A stretch of 64,000 nt of DNA, taken from contig CANLXN010000009.1 of NCBI GenBank assembly GCA_947495135.1, positions 52,165 through 116,164 on the forward strand, read 5' to 3'. The stretch is from an uncultured Flavobacteriaceae bacterium (lineage in GTDB: Bacteria > Bacteroidota > Bacteroidia > Flavobacteriales > Flavobacteriaceae). The notes under the pieces are model-generated. The model worked only from the letters and a program-made list of their open reading frames with translations. It was not told where the DNA came from and did not search any database. Position numbers and translations under genes: made by a program. This document shows positions 44,038 through 52,977 of this stretch, one piece after another (the stretch's first letter is position 1; each line of letters opens with the position of its first letter).

Positions 44038-44748
44038 ATGTACGAGTTTACCATCATTGTGCCCGTTTATAACGAGGAAGATAATTTAGAACGAGTTGAA
44101 AAAGAACTACTCGCTTTTACAAAGATTGCATCTAAGAAAACAAGCATTCTATTTGTAAACGATGGATCGAAAGACAGCAGCCAGCAACTTATTGAAAACA
44201 TTTGCCAGCGAAATGAGGCTTTTCACTTCGTTAATTTTAAGGAGAATCGCGGATTAAGTGCTGCGATTAAAGCAGGATTTGACCATGTAGAAGCTCCCTT
44301 GGTAGGATATATCGATAGCGATTTACAAACCGCTCCAGAAGATTTTAATCTCTTATTACAACACATTGGGACATACGATTTGGTTACAGGTGTTCGAGCC
44401 AATAGAAAAGATTCGTTCGTAAAAAATATGTCTTCGAAAATCGCCAACGGTATTCGGAGAGCATTTACCCATGATGGTATGGATGACACGGGTTGTCCGC
44501 TTAAAGTAATTAAGACCGAATATGCCAAACGAATCCCTATGTTTAAGGGGTTGCATAGATTTCTTCCTGCTATGATCCTATTACAAAATGGAAAGGTCTT
44601 GCAAGTCCCTGTACAGCACTTCCCAAGAATAGCGGGCACTGCAAAATTTGGTTTATGGAATCGCTTGTTAGGTCCACTAATGGACTGCTTCGCTTATCTT
44701 TGGATGAAGAAAAAGTACATTAACTACGAAGTAAAAAACAAAGGATGA
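44038..44748 (+). CDS. polyprenyl-phosphate glycosyltransferase (DPM1/ArnC-like GT2)
   Basis: This 236-residue GT2 enzyme has TIIVPVYNEEDNLERVEKE, FVNDGSKDSSQQLI, the metal site YIDSDLQTAPED and DDTGCPLKVIK. It has no C-terminal membrane pair, as in ArnC. Such enzymes place a sugar on undecaprenyl phosphate, giving a donor that is used on the periplasmic side. The next two genes encode a duplicated LAB_N protein and an ArnT-like transferase, and it overlaps the first by 4 nt, so the three probably form one pathway. The sugar is unknown. Confidence 0.87.
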   Translation: MYEFTIIVPVYNEEDNLERVEKELLAFTKIASKKTSILFVNDGSKDSSQQLIENICQRNEAFHFVNFKENRGLSAAIKAGFDHVEAPLVGYIDSDLQTAPEDFNLLLQHIGTYDLVTGVRANRKDSFVKNMSSKIANGIRRAFTHDGMDDTGCPLKVIKTEYAKRIPMFKGLHRFLPAMILLQNGKVLQVPVQHFPRIAGTAKFGLWNRLLGPLMDCFAYLWMKKKYINYEVKNKG

Positions 44749-45377
44749 GCGATTGGCTTATTTATGGCATTGGTTTTTTAGCACAGGCTTTATTTTCGGG
44801 AAGATTGATCTTGCAATGGATTCTTTCAGAAAAAAACAAACGCATCATCACTCCTTCTCTATTTTGGAAACTGAGTTTACTTGCTTCCTTTCTCTTATTT
44901 GTTTACGGTTACTTAAGAGATGATTTTGCCATCATGCTTGGACAATCTCTTACTTATTTCATTTACATTCGAAACCTACAATTACAGGGAGAATGGCAAA
45001 AGTCTCCTATTATATTCCGGTTGTTCTTATTGATATTTCCCGTAATCATTGTTATTTACGGTTACAATAACGGTGCTTACGACGTTTATGAGCTTTTTAA
45101 TAATGTAGATATTCCAAGCTGGCTGTTATGGCTGGGTGTAGTTGCGCAGGTTGTTTTTACTTTTCGTTTTATCTACCAATGGATTTATTCTGAAAAGACG
45201 AAAACTTCTCAGTTACCAATTGGTTTTTGGCGATTAAGCGTTCTGGGAGCCTCACTCATTTTAACTTACGCCATTTTTAGGAGAGACCCAGTACTATTTG
45301 TTGGACACGCTGCTGGAATGGTTATTTACATTCGGAATATTTTTATTGGTAAAAAAGAAGACAATGAAGGAGCTTAA
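44745..45377 (+). CDS. membrane protein with two LAB_N (lipid-A-disaccharide synthase N-terminal) domains
   Basis: This 210-residue protein has six to seven hydrophobic segments and an internal duplication: GFLAQALFSGRLILQWILSEK with FVYGYLRDDFAIMLGQ in the first half, and GVVAQVVFTFRFIYQWIYSEK with LTYAIFRRDPVLFVGH in the second. The LAB_N domain is found in lipid A-related membrane proteins and in small flippase-like proteins. Its position between ArnC- and ArnT-like genes suggests it flips the lipid-linked sugar, in place of the ArnE/ArnF pair. That role is an inference. Confidence 0.8.
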   Translation: MSDWLIYGIGFLAQALFSGRLILQWILSEKNKRIITPSLFWKLSLLASFLLFVYGYLRDDFAIMLGQSLTYFIYIRNLQLQGEWQKSPIIFRLFLLIFPVIIVIYGYNNGAYDVYELFNNVDIPSWLLWLGVVAQVVFTFRFIYQWIYSEKTKTSQLPIGFWRLSVLGASLILTYAIFRRDPVLFVGHAAGMVIYIRNIFIGKKEDNEGA

Positions 45378-46995
45378 AAACAACTATCTCTTATTATTAA
45401 CGGCTACCTGTTTAGCGATCTTCTTTGTGAATTTGGATGCACTCTATGTAAATATTATGGAGGCTCGCAATTTCATTACAGCCCGCGAAATGATTCAAGA
45501 TGGCAATTGGATCTTAACCACCCTTAATGGCGAACCCAGATATCAAAAGCCCCCTTTGCCAACTTGGATCACTGCTGGTTTTGCTTTAGTTTTCGGTCTA
45601 AAGAATTTGGTAGCTCTTAGACTTCCAGCCGCGATCATGGGACTCATGCTCGTTCTATTTTCATATAAATTTTCAGAAAAAATATTTAAAAGCAGAAGCT
45701 TTGCTTTTATTGGAGCGCTTATCATGACTACTTCCTTTTACATCGTTTCGGCGGGACGAGACGCCAACTGGGACATTTTCACCCATGCTTTTATGATGGG
45801 TTCTATCTATTTTTTGTTTCTTTTTTTCTCTTCGGAAAAGCGACTTTATCAAAATGTGTTGATCGCAGCACTTTTCTTTGGGTGCTCATTCATGAGTAAG
45901 GGCCCCGTTTCTTTGTATGCCCTTCTCTTACCATTCTTAATTGCTTTCGGAATTGTTTACAAATACAAAAATTTTAGACTTCGAATTGTTCCTCTAATAT
46001 TATTCTTAATAGTTTCACTCTCTCTTTCAGGCTGGTGGCATTGGTATACCTATACGTTCGATCCCGAAACGGTGGCTGCCATTACCAAGAAGGAAACTTC
46101 CAATTGGACGGGCTACAACGTACGCCCCTTTTATTATTACTGGAGCTTTTTTACACAAAGCGGCGTATGGACTATTCCTGCATTTATTGGACTTCTCTAT
46201 CCTTATTTAAAAAACAGGGTGTTTGATAAAAGAGCATATTTATTTACCGTTTTATGGACTCTTATTTCGGTGGTGTTACTATCTATCATTCCAGAAAAGA
46301 AATCGAGGTATTTACTTCCTGTTCTCATTCCGCTGGCGCTAAACACTGCATTTTACGTAGAATATCTTATTCGTCGTTTTTCAGAAATAAAGGATAAAAG
46401 AGAAACGATCCCTGTTTATTTTAATTTCGGATTAATAGCCGCAATTGGTCTCATTTTCCCTATTGGCGGTTACTTTTTTCTCAAAGATAACTTGGCTGGC
46501 AAATGGATTTGGTTCGTTTTATTATCGGTTGTGCTTTTTGGAATTGGTTTTTTAATGCTTCGGAAATTAATACAGAAAAAAATAAAACCCGTCTTTTTCC
46601 TTACTATTGCCTTTATTGCTTCCATTCTTTGTTTTGGGATGCCAATGGCCAAAGCACTTACGGTTAACCCAGAATTTAAGGGCTTATCGAAGCTAAACGA
46701 CTGGCAAGCAGAAACAAATCTTCCTGTTTATGACTACAGTGGATTCACACCCGAACTCATCTGGGATTATGGAAAACCGATCGAGATACTAACCAAAGAT
46801 GATGTTACTATTTTACCAGAGGAAGAGGCATTCGGACTGCTCGTTTCAGAAGAACAACTAGAGCGTTTTGCCGCTCAATTTAACGGTTATTCGATTGAGA
46901 AAATTATGCGTTATGATATGAACCCGAAAGGCCCAGGAGATCGTTCACATCGTTCTCGCTTATGGAGAGATTTGTTTTTGGTAAGTAAAAAGTAA
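45364..46995 (+). CDS. ArnT-like membrane glycosyltransferase (PMT/GT83 type)
   Basis: The protein starts at the ATG at 45364 (MKELKNNYLLLLTATCLAIFF), overlapping the upstream gene by 14 nt, and has about 543 residues. There are around ten to twelve membrane helices. The first periplasmic loop has the acidic motif NIMEARNFITAREMI and PRYQKPPLPTWI, characteristic of ArnT and dolichol-type transferases. The C-terminal ~120 residues are periplasmic. ArnT moves a sugar from undecaprenyl phosphate to lipid A; here the acceptor may be lipid A or another surface lipid or protein. Confidence 0.85.
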   Translation: MKELKNNYLLLLTATCLAIFFVNLDALYVNIMEARNFITAREMIQDGNWILTTLNGEPRYQKPPLPTWITAGFALVFGLKNLVALRLPAAIMGLMLVLFSYKFSEKIFKSRSFAFIGALIMTTSFYIVSAGRDANWDIFTHAFMMGSIYFLFLFFSSEKRLYQNVLIAALFFGCSFMSKGPVSLYALLLPFLIAFGIVYKYKNFRLRIVPLILFLIVSLSLSGWWHWYTYTFDPETVAAITKKETSNWTGYNVRPFYYYWSFFTQSGVWTIPAFIGLLYPYLKNRVFDKRAYLFTVLWTLISVVLLSIIPEKKSRYLLPVLIPLALNTAFYVEYLIRRFSEIKDKRETIPVYFNFGLIAAIGLIFPIGGYFFLKDNLAGKWIWFVLLSVVLFGIGFLMLRKLIQKKIKPVFFLTIAFIASILCFGMPMAKALTVNPEFKGLSKLNDWQAETNLPVYDYSGFTPELIWDYGKPIEILTKDDVTILPEEEAFGLLVSEEQLERFAAQFNGYSIEKIMRYDMNPKGPGDRSHRSRLWRDLFLVSKK

Positions 46996-47019
46996 AGCTG
47001 TTGCGCAGAAGCTTAGGTA

Positions 47020-47595
47020 TTATCTTGCCGTCTGAAACCGACTTTGAGCCCACACCTGAAACTTATAAAAGGTCCATCCAATAATTCCTCCGAAGAACAT
47101 TCCGGTAATCACGTCGAGTGGATAATGAACACCTAAATATATTCTACTAAAACCTAAGAGTACAGCCCAAAAAAGTAATAAGAACGGAAGGTATTTATAG
47201 CTACTTTTCAGAATTAATCCTACAAAAACTGCAGCAGCCATTGAACTAGCCGCATGTGCAGAAAAGTAACCATACCTACCACAACCATCGGCAACCATGC
47301 GCATAGCATCACTTAAAGCTTCCACCCTACAGGGTCTGGGACGCTTAAACAACACATATTTAAATAGGTTAGCCAATTGATCGGTAGCTGTTATCATCAG
47401 CGCTGCTACAACAAGCACTACGATCATTCCTTTGACTCCTAATTTTTTATAAACTAGAAATAATAAAAGTAAGTACAGGGGAATCGAAGAAAGCTTTTCA
47501 GTAACAACAAGCCAAAATCCGTCCCAAGTTTCGCTTCCAAGGTTATTCAGAAAGAGAAAGAGTTGGGTGTCATATTTTAATAATTCTTCAATCAT
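47020..47595 (-). CDS. PAP2-family membrane phosphatase
   Basis: The 191-residue protein has about five membrane helices and the PAP2 catalytic motifs: LFKRPRPCR, YFSAHAASSMA and FSRIYLGVHYPLDV. These act on lipid phosphates and diphosphates such as undecaprenyl pyrophosphate. It overlaps the gene upstream by 8 nt. Next to a polyprenyl-sugar operon, it could recycle the carrier lipid or modify lipid A phosphates. It could also be a general phosphatidate phosphatase. Confidence 0.88.
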   Translation of the reverse strand: MIEELLKYDTQLFLFLNNLGSETWDGFWLVVTEKLSSIPLYLLLLFLVYKKLGVKGMIVVLVVAALMITATDQLANLFKYVLFKRPRPCRVEALSDAMRMVADGCGRYGYFSAHAASSMAAAVFVGLILKSSYKYLPFLLLFWAVLLGFSRIYLGVHYPLDVITGMFFGGIIGWTFYKFQVWAQSRFQTAR

Positions 47596-47818
47596 TGTCG
47601 TATAAAGCTACTTCACGATCGTAGAATTCGCTTGCCTCGCGGATGTAGTTCTCCATATCTGCCTCAAGTTCTTTTTGGTCGTGCTGATCGAATTCTTCAA
47701 ACCATTCTACTTCGTCATCTTCTAAATTGATGATAAAGCGTGGAAATTCGGTATGGATTACAAAAATAGCATTGGGGTGATCAGTATTATCGCCTAGTAT
47801 AAACTTTGGAAGAATCAT
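47588..47818 (-). CDS. conserved acidic hypothetical protein (76 aa)
   Basis: This 76-residue protein is very acidic, with FIINLEDDEVEWFEEFDQHD and ADMENYIREASEFYD. The N-terminal part is PKFILGDNTDHPNAIFVIHTE. I recognise no family. Its start overlaps no gene, and it overlaps the PAP2 gene by 8 nt, so it is probably co-transcribed. It has no signal peptide or membrane segment. Confidence 0.65.
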   Translation of the reverse strand: MILPKFILGDNTDHPNAIFVIHTEFPRFIINLEDDEVEWFEEFDQHDQKELEADMENYIREASEFYDREVALYDND

Positions 47819-47893
47819 GAGCCATGGATTAAAGTTGCAAGTTACAAGTTTTGGAAATGATAGCCATAATTTTTTAACGAGACCGCTTCATAT

Positions 47894-47927
47894 AAAAAGA
47901 AACCTCCAGCCTAAAGCCAAAGGTCTC
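47894..47927 (-). terminator. terminator after the beta-propeller gene
   Basis: On the minus strand, GAGACCT and AGGTTTC form a stem with a G-U pair around a 15-nt loop, followed by TTTTT. Confidence 0.5.
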
Positions 47928-47953
47928 TCAATTGACCAGACAAACAAACTAAC

Positions 47954-49165
47954 TTATTCTATAAGCACTTTTTTAAATCCGGTTAAACCATCGGCATCGG
48001 TTACCTTTACCCAATAAGTACCTTGCGCGATGGAAGAGATATCGATTTGATTGATGTTGTTATTTGATATTGATCTTACTACAGTGCCCAGCATAGAATA
48101 GATCTCAACCAGTTCAATTGGAGTGTCAGATTGGATATTCAGCAGCTGTTGAGCCGGATTAGGAAAAACCACAAAACTGTTTTTCAAGTTGTCAAAAACA
48201 CCAAGAAAAGGATTGTATTTACTAAGTCCAGCAAAGGTTCCGAACCAAAGGTTTTGGTCCGCATCTTCAATAATGGCTCGTACGGCATTGTCTCCCAGGC
48301 CGTCTGCCATAGTTAAAGAACTCCAATTGGCACCATCGAATATAGCTACTCCATTATTTGTCGCAAAATACATTTTACCGTCGCTGGCCTGATTGATAGC
48401 TCGCACTCTATTACCCACCATTCCATCTGCTGTGGTATACGTAGTCCATGTAGTTCCATCGAATTTACTAAGACCAGCATCACTAAAAGTTCCAAACCAT
48501 GCATTATCGTCACTGTCTACAAAAGTTACATAGACATCGTTAGCGACTAAGCCGTCCGCAGTTGTATAGGTAGTGAAAGTAGTGCCATCAAATCGGCTTA
48601 CTCCATTATTGAAATCACCTATCCAAAGATCTCCATTTGCCGCTTCTGAAATAGTGGAAGTCCCGTTACTTGGCAAACCATTTGCCGTAGAATAACTAGT
48701 AAAGGTTGTTCCGTCGTATTTTGTAAGTCCGCCATTAACCGAGGTCGCAGTGATCCAAATATTACCTGCACTGTCTTCCATAATCCAGGAAACTGAATTT
48801 CCCGAGAGGCCATCTGCTTCTGTAAAGTTTTCCCATGTGGTTCCGTCAAATCTATCCAAACCTGCCTCTTGTGAGAAACTTCCGAACCAATAAATTTGGT
48901 TACTATCTTGAAAAATTGCTCTATAAGTTTTCCCAGTTGGGCCATCCCCCTGATCATATTGTTCCCAATTGGTGCCATCAAAAGATCCAATTCCAGGAGC
49001 ATCCGGGTTGGTCCAATCTGCAAACCAAAAAGTACCACTATCATCTTGAATAAGGCTAGAGATAATTCCATCAATTAAACCATCGGTCGTGGTGTAATTG
49101 GTCCATGTTTGTGCGTTGATAGTCATTGAAATAGACAACAACACGTAGAGTATTATTTTTTTCAT
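47954..49165 (-). CDS. secreted two-component-regulator-type beta-propeller protein with type IX sorting domain
   Basis: The 403-residue protein has a signal peptide (IILYVLLSISMTINAQT) and about seven repeats with the pattern GTTWTTYTTADGLVGN, the reg_prop propeller blade found in hybrid two-component sensors of Bacteroidota. Here no histidine kinase follows, so it is a stand-alone secreted propeller. The C-terminal part (FVVFPNPAQQLLNIQS, YSMLGTVV, GTYWVKVTD) is a type IX secretion sorting domain. It probably has a binding role at the surface. Confidence 0.85.
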   Translation of the reverse strand: MKKIILYVLLSISMTINAQTWTNYTTTDGLIDGIISSLIQDDSGTFWFADWTNPDAPGIGSFDGTNWEQYDQGDGPTGKTYRAIFQDSNQIYWFGSFSQEAGLDRFDGTTWENFTEADGLSGNSVSWIMEDSAGNIWITATSVNGGLTKYDGTTFTSYSTANGLPSNGTSTISEAANGDLWIGDFNNGVSRFDGTTFTTYTTADGLVANDVYVTFVDSDDNAWFGTFSDAGLSKFDGTTWTTYTTADGMVGNRVRAINQASDGKMYFATNNGVAIFDGANWSSLTMADGLGDNAVRAIIEDADQNLWFGTFAGLSKYNPFLGVFDNLKNSFVVFPNPAQQLLNIQSDTPIELVEIYSMLGTVVRSISNNNINQIDISSIAQGTYWVKVTDADGLTGFKKVLIE

Positions 49166-49265
49166 AGCAATTTTTTTAGAGAGATTAGTAGTTCAAATGT
49201 AAAAGGAAACCTCTTTCATAAAAAGAAACACAACTCTTCGTTTATGAAGTACGAGTATGTTGAAG

Positions 49266-50645
49266 TTATTCAGAAATGTTCTTAGCAATCAACTTTTTAG
49301 AAAGGTAATTAAAACGAAGATATAACATTATGGCTGAAACAGTTAGCCCTGCTAAAAGTCCTATCCAAATTCCTGAACTCTTGTATTCGGTATGCATACT
49401 TAGATAATACGAAATAGGGAAACCAATCACCCAATAGGCAATAAAAGTAATGACCGTTGGAATAAGCACATCTTGCATTCCTCGCAGTGCTCCTAGGACT
49501 ACTACTTGCACGGCATCACTAATTTGAAAAACCGCCGCGATAAGCATCAGTTTTGATGCAATGGATAACACTTCAAAATTATCTGTGATATTTTGAACGT
49601 CGTCAAAATCCAGATACAATTTTGGGAGCTGTCCATTCAATAAAAAGAACATGGTGGCAAATGCTACTCCGCATAAGCTGGTGAGTAAAAATATGGAAAA
49701 TGCAATTCGCCTTAACTCTCTGTATCGTTTTAAACCTTTTTGATTCCCCACTCTAATCATTGCAGCTACTCCAAAGCCCATGGCCACCATAAAAGTCATA
49801 GAAGACAAGTTGAGTGCTATTTGATTTGCTGCTTGCGGATTCTTACCCAGAATTCCAGACAACCAAATGGCAGCGGTAAATATGGCTACTTCAAAAAACA
49901 TTTGCAAGGCTGATGGAAACCCAAGACCCAACAATTTATTCAGCATCTTTTTAGTTAATTGAAAGAATTTTATTTGTAGAACGTACGCTCTAGATTTCGG
50001 GTTTTTCGCCATCAAATACCATAGATAGAACACCATAATAACTCTAGAAGCGAGGGTTCCTATTGCAGCACCTACTACTCCAAGTTCTGGAAAGCCAAAC
50101 TTTCCAAAAATAAATAGATAGTTGAGCGCTACATTTACCACGTTCGCTACAACTGTTGCATACATTGGATATTTGGTCATTGACAAGCCGTCGCTACATT
50201 GTTTAAATGCTTGAAAAATAATCAAGGGAATTAAAGACATTGCAACTAGCGTTAAATAAGGCATAGCAAGCGCCACTACTTCCGCAGGCTGCTTCATAGA
50301 ATGCATAATTGGTCGCCCAAAAAACACTGCGGCGAAGAGGGCGATTCCGAGAACGGTGCATAAAAAGAGTCCATGTTTAAATGAAGACTTCCCAGCTGCA
50401 AGGTTCCCTTCACCATCTGCCTCTGCCACCAGAGGAGTTATGGCTGTTGAAAAGCCAATACCCAAAGACATCGCTATAAACATAAAACTATTCCCCAAAG
50501 AAACTGCAGCCAACTCGGCAGTACCCAATTGCCCCACCATTATATTATCTATAAACGCCACCATTGTATGCCCAAGCATACCAAGGATTACCGGCGTGGC
50601 TAGCTTGGTGTTATATCGAAATTCTTTAAGGTATTGTGTTAGCAA
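49266..50645 (-). CDS. MATE-family efflux transporter
   Basis: The 459-residue protein has twelve hydrophobic segments and the MATE features LATPVILGMLGHTMVAFIDNIMVGQLG and LAAVSLGNSFMFIAMSLGIG, with a second half beginning near FFQLTKKMLNKLLGLGFPSALQMFFE. These are NorM-type Na+ or H+ coupled drug exporters. It has its own -7 element just upstream. Substrates cannot be inferred. Confidence 0.92.
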   Translation of the reverse strand: MLTQYLKEFRYNTKLATPVILGMLGHTMVAFIDNIMVGQLGTAELAAVSLGNSFMFIAMSLGIGFSTAITPLVAEADGEGNLAAGKSSFKHGLFLCTVLGIALFAAVFFGRPIMHSMKQPAEVVALAMPYLTLVAMSLIPLIIFQAFKQCSDGLSMTKYPMYATVVANVVNVALNYLFIFGKFGFPELGVVGAAIGTLASRVIMVFYLWYLMAKNPKSRAYVLQIKFFQLTKKMLNKLLGLGFPSALQMFFEVAIFTAAIWLSGILGKNPQAANQIALNLSSMTFMVAMGFGVAAMIRVGNQKGLKRYRELRRIAFSIFLLTSLCGVAFATMFFLLNGQLPKLYLDFDDVQNITDNFEVLSIASKLMLIAAVFQISDAVQVVVLGALRGMQDVLIPTVITFIAYWVIGFPISYYLSMHTEYKSSGIWIGLLAGLTVSAIMLYLRFNYLSKKLIAKNISE

Positions 50646-50661
50646 GTCAAATTGTTTGAAG

Positions 50662-50669
50662 CAAAGTTA
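50662..50669 (-). promoter_or_regulatory. candidate -7 element of the MATE gene
   Basis: The minus strand reads TAACTTTG, a match to TAnnTTTG, 16 nt before the start codon. Confidence 0.4.
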
Positions 50670-50716
50670 GAAAAGACCAAGCGGTCCTGCACTAAACTTT
50701 ACTATATTTATCGAAC

Positions 50717-51058
50717 ATGAAAGAAACAACTCGTAAACATATAAGGACTTATTTAATTATATCCTCTTGTGTTCTAGGCATTCTGTGTTTTCCAGCCATC
50801 ATATTAGCCATGTTTGCTCCTATGGTGTTCGATTCACCACAATCCATGGATAACACTTTAACCGTAGTATTAGCCTCTACTGTGATGCTCTGCCCTGTTG
50901 TAATAATTCTTAGTATTTTAATTGCATGGCTTCTGTTTTCAAAGAAAAAGAACAAGGTATCTGCGGTTATTATGTCTATACCCTATTTACACGGATTATT
51001 AATTATAGTTCTTTTCGTACTCTTGGAGATCTATTGTGATGGAAATTTCGCCTGCTAA
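50717..51058 (+). CDS. small hypothetical membrane protein (113 aa)
   Basis: The protein has three hydrophobic helices (about residues 12-35, 47-72 and 84-107), with a KKKNK loop between the second and third. The sequence matches no family I recognise. It is transcribed away from the MATE gene and followed by the terminator of the convergent AraC gene. I accept it as a gene because its helices are evenly spaced and the frame has an ATG with a near-consensus upstream TATATTTA. Confidence 0.55.
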   Translation: MKETTRKHIRTYLIISSCVLGILCFPAIILAMFAPMVFDSPQSMDNTLTVVLASTVMLCPVVIILSILIAWLLFSKKKNKVSAVIMSIPYLHGLLIIVLFVLLEIYCDGNFAC

Positions 51059-51080
51059 TAGGTGAGCAACTTTTGATCAT

Positions 51081-51113
51081 AAAAAAACCACCTCAAAAAA
51101 TCTTTTAAGGTGG
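51081..51113 (-). terminator. rho-independent terminator of the AraC-type gene
   Basis: CCACCT (51088-51093) and AGGTGG (51108-51113) pair, and the minus strand continues into a run of seven T residues. It lies some 210 nt beyond the stop codon. Confidence 0.65.
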
Positions 51114-51326
51114 GAAGATTTGTATGGTTACATCGAAAACCAACCAAACGATTAAGAAGTTGCCAGATAAATCTTATTGTTAACCAAAAAGGTTACTGAA
51201 AATAATCAAGCAGCTAGATTAACCAACTTCGCGCAATTATATTATAAAAGAACAAATTTATCTATAGTAACAAGTAAACACCTATCATTCTTATCCTTGC
51301 CGACAAAGATTTACAGCCGGTAATTA

Positions 51327-52793
51327 CTAGCGAATAGAGCTCAGGTATTGCGTAGGTGTAAGGTCCAATTGCTTTCTAAAAGACTTATTGAATGTTACTT
51401 TATTATTAAAACCGACCTCATAGGCAACGTCAATAATATTTTTAGTCTTTTCGGTATCACTTTTTAAAATTTCTAATGCCTCTTCAATTCTGTACTTGTT
51501 GATTAATTCGAAAAAATTGAGTCCAAAATGTTCGTTGATTACTTGAGATGTATTATGCCTGGTGGTCCCCAATCGATCAGAAACAATTGCCAAACTAATA
51601 TCGTTCTCGCGATATATTTTATCAACCTCTAGCATTTTAATTAGTTGCTCTCGAAGCTCCAACGAAAAACTGGTGGTAAGGCCAGACTTTTTATATTTCT
51701 TTTTAACTCTTAAGAAATCATTACTGAACAAATTAGGCCGGACATATGAAGTATATCCTATATATATAACCATAGTGGCCATAGCGACTATTTGCAAGTT
51801 AAACAACCAGCTTGATCTAGGAACAACCTGAATTACTTCAAAAGCATATATAAGATAAAGTAGCACATAAATTTCGGTTAAAACGACCAAATTGCGAATC
51901 CACTTTTGTGCCTCATCAGAGATAGACCAATTACCTTTGTTCTTTAAATAATCTCTTAGGATAAAAAATCCATAAAGAAATAGGGAAGAAAATTTTGTTA
52001 GTGTAATAATGTTTCGGTATGGTTCTCTATCTACAATGCCTACTTCAAACATCACTCTTAATTTTTCTGAAGCTGGTAACATAAATATGGGGAGCATTAC
52101 TGCAAAAACTAAAAGCGTAGGAACCAAATGAATTAAATCCTTTTTAGAAAACTTATACTGTACAGTAACGCGTTTGTAGTAAAAATAAATGAGTGGTCCG
52201 TACAAATAAGAGAAGATGGAGGACATATAAAGTACATGCGGAACCGAATATAGAAGCTTACTTTGATAAAGAAAAATATGAAAAATGAATAAGGAGTGAA
52301 TTAAAACAAAGGTACTTATCAAAAGCTTCGAAGGTCTATTTTGCTTACCCTTAAGCAACAACATAAATCCAATAAAAAATCCAATAAGTGCTGTAAATAA
52401 ATAGAAAAAGTTAAGTGCATCTATATTAAGTGTATACTTGTCGTGCAACGCCTTGAACTCCTCTGTATTCTTTAAATGCTTAAAATAGCCATATTCAATA
52501 AAATGAGTCTCACCCGTATATTTTACGAATAAACCTGCAAATTTCGCGGCATTCGCTGCATCGTTGTCCTTGGCCGCAAGAATTGCCTGTTCTTTGAAAT
52601 ACTCACGTGATTCTTCACTGAAATTTTCAGGATCCACATAGTTTTGAAAAAATAAGGGTTTTGCTTCTTGAACTTCAATCCCCGAAACTGCAACTGGCTC
52701 ATCCACATGGGCATAATTGTCACTCGTAAAAGAAAACATAAAAATGACCGTGAAAAGCAACGCTCTCGGTAAATTTGTCGTTAATAGTGTCAT
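51327..52793 (-). CDS. membrane-bound AraC-family transcriptional regulator
   Basis: The 488-residue protein has an N-terminal signal-like segment, a ~100-residue extracytoplasmic region (ESREYFKEQAILAAKDNDAANAAKFAG), about seven membrane helices (about 127-350) and a C-terminal AraC-type double helix-turn-helix (ISLAIVSDRLGTTRHNTSQVINE, then IDVAYEVGFNNKVTFNKSFRKQLDLTPTQYL). It would thus sense a signal outside and bind DNA from the membrane. Such regulators are common in Bacteroidota. The target genes are unknown. Confidence 0.87.
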   Translation of the reverse strand: MTLLTTNLPRALLFTVIFMFSFTSDNYAHVDEPVAVSGIEVQEAKPLFFQNYVDPENFSEESREYFKEQAILAAKDNDAANAAKFAGLFVKYTGETHFIEYGYFKHLKNTEEFKALHDKYTLNIDALNFFYLFTALIGFFIGFMLLLKGKQNRPSKLLISTFVLIHSLFIFHIFLYQSKLLYSVPHVLYMSSIFSYLYGPLIYFYYKRVTVQYKFSKKDLIHLVPTLLVFAVMLPIFMLPASEKLRVMFEVGIVDREPYRNIITLTKFSSLFLYGFFILRDYLKNKGNWSISDEAQKWIRNLVVLTEIYVLLYLIYAFEVIQVVPRSSWLFNLQIVAMATMVIYIGYTSYVRPNLFSNDFLRVKKKYKKSGLTTSFSLELREQLIKMLEVDKIYRENDISLAIVSDRLGTTRHNTSQVINEHFGLNFFELINKYRIEEALEILKSDTEKTKNIIDVAYEVGFNNKVTFNKSFRKQLDLTPTQYLSSIR

Positions 52794-52977
52794 AAGCTAG
52801 TGTATTTTAGTCTCCTAAATATACAATTCATTTCAACACAAAATGAGCTTTCAAGTAATTCCCGATAATAGTTTACTCTAGATCCCCGACAAAAATTTAC
52901 TTAAAAACCTAGCTATAATAGGACATTCGGAGCTTTTTTACCTATTCTAAGGTTTTAACCTTAATTGGCTTAACCCG

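Noticed and set aside
47954..49165. Possible hybrid two-component sensor
   Set aside because: Only the propeller blades are present; the protein ends in a type IX sorting domain and has no kinase or receiver.
51114..51326. Small RNA or gene between the small membrane gene and the AraC gene
   Set aside because: Only short A+T-rich sequence and a weak AACC/GGTT hairpin were visible.
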